From Clostridium sp. 28_12 (GTDB taxonomy: Bacteria > Bacillota > Clostridia > TANB77 > CAG-508), in NCBI GenBank assembly GCA_001916055.1, contig MNRR01000031.1, positions 1-53,407 of the forward strand: a stretch of 53,407 nucleotides of DNA. Reading direction: 5' to 3'. Below the pieces are notes generated by a model that worked only from the letters and a program-made list of their open reading frames with translations, ran no database searches and was not told the origin of the DNA. This document shows, one piece after another, positions 34,502 to 43,458 of this stretch (the stretch's first letter is position 1; each line of letters opens with the position of its first letter). Position numbers and translations under genes: made by a program.

Positions 34502-34705
34502 AATACGCAAATAAAATAATTTAATTCAAATTTTTTGTTTAATAAAGTTTTTAATCTTGTAAAGGGAATAATTCAAGATTTCCCCCAGAAATTCAAAATA
34601 ATAAAATAATAATATAAATTAAATGTTTTCAATAATATTTATATGATAGGCCCCCTATAAACCTAACATTACTTTTTTGTTAATTTAAATTTATTCCCTT
34701 TACAA
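34502..34705 (+). ncRNA. Candidate structured small RNA (6S-like layout)
   Basis: A 15-bp perfect closing stem, TTGTAAAGGGAATAA (34557-34571) with TTATTCCCTTTACAA (34691-34705), encloses about 120 nt. Inside are a hairpin ATTTC-CCCCA-GAAAT (34578-34592), an A/U stem (ATATAAAT with ATTTATAT) and a hairpin ATAGG-CCC-CCTAT (34646-34658). The two hairpin loops are runs of C in an A/T-rich region. A closing stem, large bubble and side hairpins resemble 6S RNA; C-rich loops also recall small RNAs that pair with ribosome binding sites. There is no coding potential and no clear terminator, so the ends are uncertain. Confidence 0.45.
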
Positions 34706-34708
34706 ATA

Positions 34709-35503
34709 TTATAAAGTAATTAATTTGCTAGGACAATCTCTACTAGCAACAGATATATTCATATTGTTAATTGCAGAATTATTAGAGATTATTTCATCTA
34801 CAACGGTTTGATATGCAAGCTCAGGAAAATTACTTTCTTTACTTAAATGTCCAAGCATTGCAGTAGAAAGCTTGCCATTCTTTAATAAATAAGAAATTGT
34901 TTTTCCTGCCATTATATTAGATAAATGACCAGTATCACTAGCAATACGTGATTTTAAACTGTATGGATATGCACAGCACCTTAAAACTTCTGTATCATAA
35001 TTAGATTCTAGCAAAATAAATTCACTACCTTCTAGATTATCAACAATAGATTTTGTCATATGTCCCACATCTGTTGCAATACTTAATTGATGAGAATTAT
35101 CTTTAATAATATTAAATCCGCAAGGGTTTGCTGCATCATGAGGTATATTAAAAGGAAGTATTTCTAAATCATTTATGCAGAAATTTTCAGAAGGATTAAA
35201 AAATTTAATATTTTTTTCTGATATTTTTTCTGTTTGAATAGGCATTGCATCAAAAGTTTTTTGAGTTGAAAAAACAGGAATATCAAATTTTTTTGATAAA
35301 GTTCCAAGACCTTTTATATGGTCTGCATGTTCATGAGTAACTAAAATGGCATCAATAGAAGAGGGATCTACTTCTATTGATTGTAATCCCTCTTCTATTT
35401 TTTTACAACTCATTCCAGCATCAATTAAGATTTTTGTATTTTCAGTTTCTACAAATAAACTATTTCCACTACTTCCACTATATAAACTACAAAAATTTAG
35501 CAT
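34709..35503 (-). CDS. walJ: WalJ/YycJ (VicX) metallo-hydrolase
   Basis: A 264-aa metallo-beta-lactamase-fold hydrolase of the YycJ/WalJ family, a possible exonuclease linked to cell-wall and division control. The start is LNFCSLYSGSSGNSLFVE, with the metal site THEHADH followed by IKGLG, and later the block DTGHLSNIMAGKTISYLL. It lies 20 nt after murA in the same direction; the walRK genes are not in view. Confidence 0.93.
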   Translation of the reverse strand: MLNFCSLYSGSSGNSLFVETENTKILIDAGMSCKKIEEGLQSIEVDPSSIDAILVTHEHADHIKGLGTLSKKFDIPVFSTQKTFDAMPIQTEKISEKNIKFFNPSENFCINDLEILPFNIPHDAANPCGFNIIKDNSHQLSIATDVGHMTKSIVDNLEGSEFILLESNYDTEVLRCCAYPYSLKSRIASDTGHLSNIMAGKTISYLLKNGKLSTAMLGHLSKESNFPELAYQTVVDEIISNNSAINNMNISVASRDCPSKLITL

Positions 35504-35523
35504 ATGTATTCTTCTTTCTATTG

Positions 35524-36783
35524 TTATTCTTTAATTCTTTCGATTTTAGCACCTAGGTTTCTGAATTTTTCTTCAATATTCTCATAGCCTCTGTCTATGT
35601 GTTCTAGATTATAAATTTCGGTTTTTCCTTCTGCTATAATACCTGCAACAATTAATGCCGCACCAGCACGCAAGTCAGAAGAATATACAGGAGCACCAGA
35701 AAGCTTTTCTACACCTTCAAAAAAGGCGGTTTTCCCTTGAGCTGTTATATTAGCACCCATTTTATTTAGTTCTTCAGTATATTGGAATCTAGATTCCCAA
35801 ATATTTTCTATTATTCTGCTGGTACCATCTGCAATTGAAAGTACAACTCCCATTTGTGGCTGCAAATCTGTAGGAAATCCAGGATATGGTTGAGTTTTAA
35901 TGATTGCTTTTGAAGGTCTTTTATCACACCAGACTCTGATTTCATCACCAAAATCTTCAACATGTCCGCCGACTTCTAAGATTTTTGCTGTTATTGCTTC
36001 TAAATGTTTGGTTATACAATTTTTTATTAAGATATCACCTTTTGATGCAACAGCAGCAAGCATGAAAGTTCCGGCTTCAATTTGGTCTGGAACAATTGAA
36101 TAAGTTCCATTTCCATTAAGTTTTTCTACACCATTTATTTTTATTACATCAGTTCCTGCCCCACGAATATCTGCACCCATTGTGTTTAAGAAGTTAGCTA
36201 CATCTACTATATGAGGTTCTTTAGCAGCATTATCAATTATGGTTGTCCCTTTTGCTAAAACAGCAGCAAGCATTACATTAATAGTAGCTCCAACAGATAT
36301 TACGTCCATATATATAGAATTTCCAACAAGTTCTGAAGTAGAGGCAAATATTTTCCCTTGTGCAACTTCTACTTTAGCACCTAAGGCTTCAAAGCCCTTT
36401 ATATGTTGATCAATAGGACGAGCTCCTAATTTACATCCACCAGGCATTCCAACAGATATTTTTCCTGTACGTCCAAGCATACTTCCTATAATATAATAAG
36501 ATGCTCTAAATTTACTTGTTAATTCTTCGGAAGCTTCTGTTTTTGTTATATTTCTTGTATCAATTGTTATTTCGTTTGACTTATTCCATGTTATTTTTGC
36601 ACCAAGTCCTTCTAATATTTCGCAACATTTTTTTACATCACTTATGTTAGGAAGATTTTCGATTGTGCATACTCCATCTATTAAAAGTGTTGCAGGTAAA
36701 ATAGCTACGGCAGCATTTTTTGCACCACTAATTGTTACTTCTCCTTTTAAAGGTGTTCCTCCAGTTATTACTAGTTTTTCCAA
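35524..36783 (-). CDS. murA: UDP-N-acetylglucosamine 1-carboxyvinyltransferase
   Basis: A 419-aa enzyme that transfers enolpyruvate to UDP-GlcNAc, the first committed step of peptidoglycan synthesis. Lys-22-type motif SGAKNAAVAILPA, catalytic Cys in GGCKLGARPIDQHIKG (about residue 116), and PGFPTDLQPQMG. GGAGG lies upstream on the minus strand. Low-GC Gram-positives often carry two murA copies; this is one of them. Confidence 0.96.
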   Translation of the reverse strand: MEKLVITGGTPLKGEVTISGAKNAAVAILPATLLIDGVCTIENLPNISDVKKCCEILEGLGAKITWNKSNEITIDTRNITKTEASEELTSKFRASYYIIGSMLGRTGKISVGMPGGCKLGARPIDQHIKGFEALGAKVEVAQGKIFASTSELVGNSIYMDVISVGATINVMLAAVLAKGTTIIDNAAKEPHIVDVANFLNTMGADIRGAGTDVIKINGVEKLNGNGTYSIVPDQIEAGTFMLAAVASKGDILIKNCITKHLEAITAKILEVGGHVEDFGDEIRVWCDKRPSKAIIKTQPYPGFPTDLQPQMGVVLSIADGTSRIIENIWESRFQYTEELNKMGANITAQGKTAFFEGVEKLSGAPVYSSDLRAGAALIVAGIIAEGKTEIYNLEHIDRGYENIEEKFRNLGAKIERIKE

Positions 36784-36851
36784 AAGTATTCCTCCTTAAA
36801 ATTATTATCACAAGAAATATATCACAAAATTAATAATATTACAACAGTTTT

Positions 36852-37490
36852 TTATTTATTAGCAGTAAATAATTTTTTGTCAGCGAAAAACTCGACAAGT
36901 TTGAATTTAAATGTGGTTTCAGTAGAAGTGTCTGAAATTAAATTATATGATTCGGTATCCAAGTTTTCTTCAAGATTTTCTTTTGCGTCATCATTAACTA
37001 TTCCAGAAGAAATATCAATAAAACATAATGATGGGAACATTACACACCACCAGTTTTGACCTTTTGCTTCTCCAATTTCAACTTTTAATGCATCATAAGG
37101 ACCTGCTGGCAAGGAAATATCACCATAGTTTTTTGTTGGAAAATAAAAATTACCAATATTTATTTTTACAGGGTAATCATAACCATTTCCTTTTACAATG
37201 TTTTGTGCAATTTCTTGAAAATCATTTTTATGTTCGTTCGCTATTGAAATTGCTTCAGCTTTGGTAGAACAGTTTGAACAAATATTGTTCATGTATTTGA
37301 TAAGTCCATCTCTTACTTTGTATTTTAAATTTTGATCTTCTTCACTATTGCTATTAGCAAGCACATGTAATCTAAAAACCGCCTGAGATAAATTATTAGA
37401 TACTGCAGAAACGTAATTTTGTGCACAGATGAAAGTATATAAAAACAATAAAATGGCTAATATAATAAAATTTTTTAACTTATTTTTCAT
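36852..37490 (-). CDS. spoIIR: Stage II sporulation protein R
   Basis: A 212-aa secreted signal protein which in Bacillus, made in the forespore, triggers SpoIIGA to process pro-sigma-E in the mother cell. An N-terminal hydrophobic signal (residues 8-24) precedes the conserved FRLHVLANSNSEEDQNLK and KVRDGL. Later blocks are FPTKNYGDISLPAGPYDAL and NWWCVMFPSLCF. It is the third of three minus-strand envelope/sporulation genes. Confidence 0.95.
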   Translation of the reverse strand: MKNKLKNFIILAILLFLYTFICAQNYVSAVSNNLSQAVFRLHVLANSNSEEDQNLKYKVRDGLIKYMNNICSNCSTKAEAISIANEHKNDFQEIAQNIVKGNGYDYPVKINIGNFYFPTKNYGDISLPAGPYDALKVEIGEAKGQNWWCVMFPSLCFIDISSGIVNDDAKENLEENLDTESYNLISDTSTETTFKFKLVEFFADKKLFTANK

Positions 37491-37581
37491 ATGAATCCTC
37501 CTAAAAACAATTTTGTTAAAATATATCTTTAAAATAATTATTAACCAAAAAAAATAAAATATACATTTACAATAAAAATGC

Positions 37582-37617
37582 TTGACAATAAAAAAAACAA
37601 ATGGTAAAATTTACCAT
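37582..37617 (+). promoter_or_regulatory. Promoter with palindromic operator over the -10
   Basis: TTGACA (37582-37587) and TAAAAT (37605-37610) with a 17-bp spacer. A 17-nt perfect palindrome ATGGTAAA-A-TTTACCAT (37601-37617) is centred on the -10, a strong sign of repressor control. I do not recognise the regulator. Confidence 0.82.
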
Positions 37618-37643
37618 ATAACAATCGAAAGGGATGAAGAAAA

Positions 37644-38078
37644 ATGGTTGTTAAAGACAAAAATATAGAAAAGATGTATAGCTCTTATGTGAGTGAATTT
37701 CATCTAGAAATGATTTTAATACCGTTTATAAACGGGAAAATTGAAAAAAAAGAAAACATAATAATAGAAACAGAATATGATATGAACGATACTTTGAAAA
37801 CATTATTATCAAAGTTAAATTTAAAAGAAGAAAATAAAGAAAAAATATTAAAATTAGGTTGGAGCAAAGGTAACGAAAAAAATATAAAAAATAATGATAA
37901 TATTATAATAATAGGAAACAAGGAATATATAGAAGATACTAATAGGAAAATAATGCAAAAAAATGTTGAGAATTTAACAATTATAGATTGCTATAAATTT
38001 GAAGATATATGTAATAATATTACTCAACTTGCTAGTAACTATAATGGAAATTTAAATACTAATGGAATTCAAAAATAA
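37644..38078 (+). CDS. Hypothetical protein under a palindromic operator
   Basis: A 144-aa soluble protein with no family I recognise and no membrane segment. The sequence alternates beta-like stretches (FHLEMILIPFINGKIE, NIIIIGNKEYIEDTN, NLTIIDCYKFEDIC) with a helical central part, so an alpha/beta fold is likely. The codon style is that of its neighbours. The promoter has a marked palindrome over the -10, so the gene is probably under a dedicated repressor. It stands between spoIIR (divergent) and the UDPGP gene. Confidence 0.7.
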   Translation: MVVKDKNIEKMYSSYVSEFHLEMILIPFINGKIEKKENIIIETEYDMNDTLKTLLSKLNLKEENKEKILKLGWSKGNEKNIKNNDNIIIIGNKEYIEDTNRKIMQKNVENLTIIDCYKFEDICNNITQLASNYNGNLNTNGIQK

Positions 38079-38164
38079 AAAATTAAAAAACTTTTGGTAT
38101 AAGGTATTGAAAAAATATATAAAATAGTATAGTATATAAATGAAGCAAGAAAGGAAGTATACAT

Positions 38165-39406
38165 ATGGATGAAAATATAGAAACTATAAAGAAGACTCTA
38201 AAGAAGTATTCACAAGAACACTTATTAGATGAATATGAAAAATTAGATGGTACAAAACAAAAGCAATTATTAGACCAAATAGAACATATCGATTTCGAAT
38301 TAATAAATAGTTTGTATAGCAATACTAAAAAAGAAGTTGATGTTCAAGAAAGCAAAATTTCACCAATAGAATATCTTGATAAAGATAAATTAAACGGATA
38401 TTATAAAAGTTTTCAAGAAACTGGTGAAAAAGCAATAAGAGCAGGAAAGTTAGCTGCAGTAACAATGGCTGGTGGACAAGGAACAAGACTTGGACATAAT
38501 GGACCTAAAGGAACATTTGACATAGGTTTAGATTCACATAAATCACTTTTCGAATTACTAAGTGACTCATTAAAAACACAAGGAAAAAAATATGATGTTA
38601 CAATTCCGTGGTTTATAATGACAAGTGAAGAAAACAATGAACAAACTATAGAATTTTTTGCAAAGCATAGATTTTTCGGATATGAAAAAGATAAAAATAT
38701 ATTTTTCTTTAAACAAGGAGAACTACCAATGGTAGATACAGAAGGAAAAATATTAATAGGAGAAAATGGATTAATTAAAGAAGCAGCAGATGGACATGGT
38801 GGAATATATGAAGCACTTGTAAAAAATGGAATGACTAAAAAAATGAGAGAATTAGGTGTAGAATGGATTTTTATAGGTGGAGTTGATAACTGTTTAGTAA
38901 AAATGGTTGACCCTGTACTTATGGGAATTGCAATTCAAAAACATGTAACAGCAGCTGGAAAATCAGTTGTTAAGTCAAATCCAGGAGAAAAAGTTGGAGT
39001 CTTTTGCAAGAAAAACGGAAGACCATCAGTTGTAGAATATACAGAAATACCAAAAGAAATGGCAGAAGCGAAAGATGAAAGAGGAGAACTGATATATGGT
39101 GAATCACATATTCTATGTAATCTATTTAATATAGATGCTGTAGAAAGAATGGGAACAAAACCACTACCATATCATTCAGCATTTAAAAAAGCAACATATA
39201 TAGATAAAAATGGAAATAAAGTTGTACCAGATGGTCCAAATGCTTATAAATTTGAGGCATTCTTATTTGATGCGTTTGGAGAATTAGATGATATGGCTAT
39301 TTTGAGAGTTAAGAGAGAAGAAGAATTTGCACCTGTAAAAAATGCATCAGGTGTAGATAGTCCAGAAACAGCAAGAGAGCTATATAGAAAATTTTACCAA
39401 TTATAA
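38165..39406 (+). CDS. UTP--sugar-1-phosphate uridylyltransferase (UDPGP family)
   Basis: A 413-aa nucleotidyltransferase of the UDPGP/AGX family, which makes UDP-GlcNAc or UDP-Glc from UTP and the sugar phosphate. The nucleotide-binding motif is TMAGGQGTRLGHNGPKGTF (about residue 98), with GGVDNCLVK for the metal/uridine site and SHILCNLFNID. The pairing with a downstream phosphohexomutase fits a sugar-1-phosphate route. The exact sugar is not resolvable. Confidence 0.88.
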   Translation: MDENIETIKKTLKKYSQEHLLDEYEKLDGTKQKQLLDQIEHIDFELINSLYSNTKKEVDVQESKISPIEYLDKDKLNGYYKSFQETGEKAIRAGKLAAVTMAGGQGTRLGHNGPKGTFDIGLDSHKSLFELLSDSLKTQGKKYDVTIPWFIMTSEENNEQTIEFFAKHRFFGYEKDKNIFFFKQGELPMVDTEGKILIGENGLIKEAADGHGGIYEALVKNGMTKKMRELGVEWIFIGGVDNCLVKMVDPVLMGIAIQKHVTAAGKSVVKSNPGEKVGVFCKKNGRPSVVEYTEIPKEMAEAKDERGELIYGESHILCNLFNIDAVERMGTKPLPYHSAFKKATYIDKNGNKVVPDGPNAYKFEAFLFDAFGELDDMAILRVKREEEFAPVKNASGVDSPETARELYRKFYQL

Positions 39407-39412
39407 ATGTTA

Positions 39413-39450
39413 GGCTACTGGTGTGAAAACGTCAGTAGCCATTTTAGTTT
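39413..39450 (+). terminator. Terminator after the UDPGP gene
   Basis: GGCTACTG (39413-39420) pairs with CAGTAGCC (39433-39440), followed by a T-rich tract. Confidence 0.82.
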
Positions 39451-39461
39451 TGCATGTAAAA

Positions 39462-39490
39462 TTGCCTAGTAGGAAAACTTACTGTATAAT
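39462..39490 (+). promoter_or_regulatory. Promoter for the phosphohexomutase gene
   Basis: TTGCCT (39462-39467) and TATAAT (39485-39490), 17-bp spacer, 22 bp before the start codon. Confidence 0.65.
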
Positions 39491-39512
39491 ATTTTTTGAA
39501 AGGATGATATAA

Positions 39513-41243
39513 ATGAACTATAAAGAAGAATATAAAAAATGGTGTGAAGATCAAAGTTTTGACGAGGAAACAAGAGAAGAATTATTATCAATAAAAGATA
39601 ATGAAGAAGAGATTAAAGATAGATTCTATAAAGAATTAGAATTTGGAACTGCAGGACTTCGTGGTGTTATCGGAATGGGAACTAACAGAATGAACAAATA
39701 TACTGTTGGAAAAGCTACACAAGGGTTAGCAAATTATATAATTGAACAAGGGACTCAAGATAAGGGTGTTGCAATTAGTTATGATTCAAGAAGAAAATCA
39801 GATGAGTTTAGTTTACAAACAGCATTAATTTTAAATGCAAATGGGATAAAAACATACTTATTTGAAAGTTTAAGACCTGTTCCAGAACTATCATTTGCAA
39901 TTAGACAATTAGGAGCAACAGCAGGTATAATGATTACGGCTAGCCACAATCCTCCAAAGTATAACGGATATAAGGTTTACTGGGATGATGGTTCTCAAAT
40001 TGTTGCACCAAGAGACAAAGACATCATTAATAAAGTTAGAGCAATTTCTGATTTTAAAGAAATAAAAACAATGGAAAAAGAAGAGGCTATAAAATCTGGA
40101 TTATTTAATATTATAGGAAAAGATATGGATGATAAATATATTGAGACATTAAAAGGAAAAATATTAAATCCAGATATTATTAAAGAACAAGGTAAAGAAT
40201 TAAAAATTGTGTATACACCATTACATGGAACAGGAAATACAATTGCAGAAAGATTATTAAAAGAATTAGGATTTGAAAATGTTTATGTTGTTCCAGAACA
40301 AGCTAAGCCAGATGGAAATTTCCCAACAGTTGATTATCCAAATCCAGAAGACAAGAAAGCATTTAAATTAGCTTTAGAATTAGCAGAAAAAGTTGATGCT
40401 GATGTTGTTCTAGCAACAGATCCAGATGCAGATAGATTAGGTATTTTTGCTAAAGATGCAAAAACTGGTGAGTATATGCCATACACAGGAAATATGTCAG
40501 CTTTATTAATTGCAGAATATAGAATTTCACAAATGAAAGAAAAAAATATTTTACCTGAAAATGGTATGTTTATTACAACAATTGTTTCATCAGATTTAGC
40601 TAAAGCTATTGCTGCAAATTACGGATTAGAATGCATAGAGGTTTTAACAGGATTCAAAAATATTGGTGCAGTAATGAAAAAAGCAGAGGAAAATCATGAT
40701 AAAACATATGTATTTGGTTTTGAAGAAAGTTATGGTTGCTTAATAGGTGATTATGCAAGAGATAAAGATGGAATTGCAGCTGTTATGTCTTTGTGTGAAG
40801 CAGCAGCTTATTATAGAGCACAAGGAATCACATTATGGGATCAAATGAATAATATTTATAAAAAATATGGATATTATAAAGAAGATCAAGTTTCAATAGT
40901 TTTAGAAGGTGCTGAAGGTGCTGAGAAAATTAAAGAAATGATGAGTGCAATGAGAAATAAAAATATAGAACAAATTGGTAAATATAAAGTGTTATGTTTT
41001 AAAGATGTTGATAGAGACTATGTTAAAAATATGATAACAGGAGAAGAGAGTAAGACAAGCTTACCAAAATCAAATGTTTTATATTATCAATTGGAAAATA
41101 ATTCATGGTGTTGTGTTCGTCCATCAGGTACTGAACCTAAAATTAAACTTTATTTTGGTGTTAAAGGTACTTCGGCAGAAAATGCAACAGAAGAATTAGA
41201 GCTTTTAAAAGAAGCAATGGTTAAATTAGTTAAAGAAAATTAG
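39513..41243 (+). CDS. pgcA: Phosphoglucomutase/phosphomannomutase
   Basis: A 576-aa alpha-D-phosphohexomutase that interconverts sugar 6- and 1-phosphates. Active-site Ser loop TASHNPPKYNGYK (about residue 143), metal loop ATDPDADRLGIF, sugar-binding FGFEESYGCL and phosphate-binding RPSGTEPKIK. Length matches the PgcA type of Firmicutes. It supplies glucose-1-phosphate for the nucleotidyltransferase just upstream. Confidence 0.93.
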   Translation: MNYKEEYKKWCEDQSFDEETREELLSIKDNEEEIKDRFYKELEFGTAGLRGVIGMGTNRMNKYTVGKATQGLANYIIEQGTQDKGVAISYDSRRKSDEFSLQTALILNANGIKTYLFESLRPVPELSFAIRQLGATAGIMITASHNPPKYNGYKVYWDDGSQIVAPRDKDIINKVRAISDFKEIKTMEKEEAIKSGLFNIIGKDMDDKYIETLKGKILNPDIIKEQGKELKIVYTPLHGTGNTIAERLLKELGFENVYVVPEQAKPDGNFPTVDYPNPEDKKAFKLALELAEKVDADVVLATDPDADRLGIFAKDAKTGEYMPYTGNMSALLIAEYRISQMKEKNILPENGMFITTIVSSDLAKAIAANYGLECIEVLTGFKNIGAVMKKAEENHDKTYVFGFEESYGCLIGDYARDKDGIAAVMSLCEAAAYYRAQGITLWDQMNNIYKKYGYYKEDQVSIVLEGAEGAEKIKEMMSAMRNKNIEQIGKYKVLCFKDVDRDYVKNMITGEESKTSLPKSNVLYYQLENNSWCCVRPSGTEPKIKLYFGVKGTSAENATEELELLKEAMVKLVKEN

Positions 41244-41249
41244 AAAATA

Positions 41250-41286
41250 AAAAATGGCTCCATATTAATATGGAGTCATTTTTTCC
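41250..41286. terminator. Bidirectional terminator
   Basis: CTCCAT and ATGGAG form the core stem (41259-41276), extended by flanking AAAATG and CATTTT, with A and T runs on either side. It serves pgcA and the convergent ttcA-like gene, whose stop lies inside it. Confidence 0.8.
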
Positions 41287-41983
41287 AACCATCTAAATTT
41301 CTTGAAATTGCACCAAATAAATTTGCTCTAACCATAGGAATATCCTTTTGCCATAAAAATATTTGTTCTTTCATAGTTTCTCTTTTAGTATGCTCATCCA
41401 TTGGGCAAACTTTTGGCATTACAGATTTATTATATTTTTTTACAAAATGACGTGTGTCTTTTTCACTTAAAAAAATTAGAGGACGTATTAAAGTTATTTT
41501 TGTTCTATCCATAAAACTTTTTGGAGCAAATGTTGATAAACTACCAGTATATAATAAATTTAATAAAAATGTTTCTAAAACGTCATCCATATTATGTCCA
41601 AGTGCAATTTTATTACAGCCTTCTCGTATTGCTACACTGTTTATTATGCCTCTACGTAAATTAGCACATAATGAGCATGGATTTTTTTCTTTTCTTACAT
41701 CGAAAACTATTTCTTTTATTGAACTATTTTCGATAAATAATGGAACCTCAATTTCATCACAATTTTTTTGTAATAATTCACTGTCAAAATTTTCAAATCC
41801 AGGGTTTACTGAAATTGCAATCAAATCGAAATGTTTTGGATAAAAGCGTTGTAGAGCTTTAAGAGCATTTAATAATGTTATGGAATCTTTTCCACCAGAT
41901 AAACATACAGCTATTTTGTCTCCTTCTTCTATCATTTGATATTCTTCTATTGCTTGACGCATTTTACTTAATATTTGTTGCAT
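41276..41983 (-). CDS. TtcA-family tRNA thiolation enzyme
   Basis: A 235-aa PP-loop ATPase related to TtcA (tRNA 2-thiocytidine synthesis). The PP-loop is CLSGGKDSITLL (about residue 29). CSLC (about 112) and a further Cys in KVCPMDEHTKRETMK are metal/sulfur ligands. The His-rich block GHNMDDVLETFLLNLLYTG is typical of the family. Which tRNA position is modified is not certain from sequence. Confidence 0.88.
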   Translation of the reverse strand: MQQILSKMRQAIEEYQMIEEGDKIAVCLSGGKDSITLLNALKALQRFYPKHFDLIAISVNPGFENFDSELLQKNCDEIEVPLFIENSSIKEIVFDVRKEKNPCSLCANLRRGIINSVAIREGCNKIALGHNMDDVLETFLLNLLYTGSLSTFAPKSFMDRTKITLIRPLIFLSEKDTRHFVKKYNKSVMPKVCPMDEHTKRETMKEQIFLWQKDIPMVRANLFGAISRNLDGWKK

Positions 41984-42072
41984 ATGATTAATCCTTTCTT
42001 TAAAATATATAGCATATTATAACATATATGAAATTTTTTTGAAATATATTGATAAGAGATTTTAACTAGTCA

Positions 42073-42101
42073 TTGATTTTTTTGGGACAGTGTATTATAA
42101 T
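42073..42101 (+). promoter_or_regulatory. Promoter for tRNA-Arg
   Basis: TTGATT (42073-42078) and TATAAT (42096-42101) with a 17-bp spacer, 17 bp before the tRNA. Confidence 0.7.
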
Positions 42102-42118
42102 AGTTATATGATTTTTAT

Positions 42119-42173
<55 letters not shown>

Positions 42174-42194
<21 letters not shown>

Positions 42195-42299
42195 AAATAT
42201 AAATATTTCTATTGGGACTCGAAAAGGAGGAATAGAAAATAGTCTAGTAGACTATTTTCCCGACGCGGCTCGCCGAGTCCCTCTGGGAACACCAAAATA
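42174..42299 (+). repeat. Duplicated tRNA-Arg 3' end around a GC-rich hairpin
   Basis: The last 21 nt of the tRNA plus 5 nt downstream (42174-42199) are repeated exactly 100 bp later (42274-42299, starting CGAGTCCCTCTGGGAACACC). Between them is a perfect inverted repeat GAAAATAGTCTA-G-TAGACTATTTTC (42235-42259) and GGGACTCG (42214-42221), which can pair with CGAGTCCC (42274-42281). A GC-rich stretch CCCGACGCGGCTCGC (42259-42273) stands out. The arrangement looks like an attL/attR scar or a compact tRNA-targeting element. Confidence 0.75.
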
Positions 42300-42320
42300 A
42301 TATAATGTTAAGGAGAATAT

Positions 42321-42542
42321 ATGTTTTACAATCCAAAAGAATTTTTAGAACAAGACCTAAGATATAAAGGACCAATGAGAAGAAGGTATGATGAATTATT
42401 AGAAATATATAAAGGATATAATATACATAGATATAATAGAGGAGAATGGGAGAGAATCGGTGCTGAGAAAAAAGATGATGATTTAATTGTGGAAGCGGAT
42501 ACAATTGAAGAAATAAGACAATGGCTTGATGAAAATATTTAA
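42321..42542 (+). CDS. Small acidic hypothetical protein beside HipA-like kinase
   Basis: A 73-aa protein without a known family. The N-terminus is basic/aromatic (FYNPKEFLEQDLRYKG, MRRRYDELLEIYKGY); the C-terminus is acidic and ends IEEIRQWLDENI. AAGGAG precedes the ATG. It is 27 nt before the kinase gene, so it may be a partner or antitoxin-like protein, but there is no recognisable DNA-binding motif. Confidence 0.65.
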   Translation: MFYNPKEFLEQDLRYKGPMRRRYDELLEIYKGYNIHRYNRGEWERIGAEKKDDDLIVEADTIEEIRQWLDENI

Positions 42543-42569
42543 AAATAAAAAAGGGGGCAAAATGCATAT

Positions 42570-43457
42570 ATGGAAAAAACGGATTTAATAAATTTTAACA
42601 ATGCAAAAGAAATACCACCAGAATATAATGGAAGCGAAAAGAAAAAAACGATGATTTTAAATGGAAAAAAATACCTTGTAAAATTTCCAGATTCGAATAG
42701 GTCTCCTAAATTAAATATTTCATATATAAATAATGTCTATTCTGAATATATTGGTTCAAAAATATTTAATTTGTTAGGAGTCAAAACTCAAAATGTAGAA
42801 CTTGGGTATTATGACCAAGATAAAAGAAGATTTTATGTATGTGCATGTGAAGACTTTACGACAGAAAATACAAAATTAATAGAATTCGAAAAATTAGAAA
42901 ATGCAAGTATAGATTCAGAAGGAGAAAAAAAGGATTTAGCTGATATAAAACATATAATAGAATTAAATACGTATAATATAGACAAAGAAGAATTCAAAAA
43001 ATTTTTTTGGGATATGTTTATTATTGATTGCTTGATTGGAAATACAGATAGACATAACGGGAACTTTGGATTTATAAAGAATGTAAAAACAGAAGAATTG
43101 ACGTTAGCACCAATATATGATTGTGGTTCATGTTTATTTTCTACACTTACAGATGAAAAAATGGAAGAAATATTGAATAAAGAAGGATTATTAAGAGATT
43201 GTATAAAAAATACTTCATCAGCAATAAAATATAATGGCTCAAAAATAAAATACTATGATTTTATTACTAAAATGGAAAATAAGGATTGTATTGAAGCTTT
43301 AAATAGAATATATCCTAAAATAGAAATAGAAAAAATAAATAATATTATTGATAAAATTCCATGTATAAGCGATATAAGAAAAAGCTTTTATAAAAAAATA
43401 ATAAAATCCAAATATAATGATATTTTGAAAGTCGCATACAAGAAAAGGAAAGAATAA
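42570..43457 (+). CDS. HipA/CtkA-like protein kinase
   Basis: A 295-aa protein with the catalytic features of HipA-like Ser/Thr kinases: the loop GNTDRHNGNFGF (Asp and Asn for catalysis, about residue 160) and APIYDCGSC, which supplies the metal-binding Asp. The N-terminal part (KYLVKFPDSNRSPKLNIS) holds the ATP-binding Lys region. It lacks the HipA N-terminal subdomain 1, like the shorter CtkA type. The position right after the duplicated tRNA end suggests acquisition. It ends 1 nt before tadA. Confidence 0.8.
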   Translation: MEKTDLINFNNAKEIPPEYNGSEKKKTMILNGKKYLVKFPDSNRSPKLNISYINNVYSEYIGSKIFNLLGVKTQNVELGYYDQDKRRFYVCACEDFTTENTKLIEFEKLENASIDSEGEKKDLADIKHIIELNTYNIDKEEFKKFFWDMFIIDCLIGNTDRHNGNFGFIKNVKTEELTLAPIYDCGSCLFSTLTDEKMEEILNKEGLLRDCIKNTSSAIKYNGSKIKYYDFITKMENKDCIEALNRIYPKIEIEKINNIIDKIPCISDIRKSFYKKIIKSKYNDILKVAYKKRKE

Positions 43458-43458
43458 A

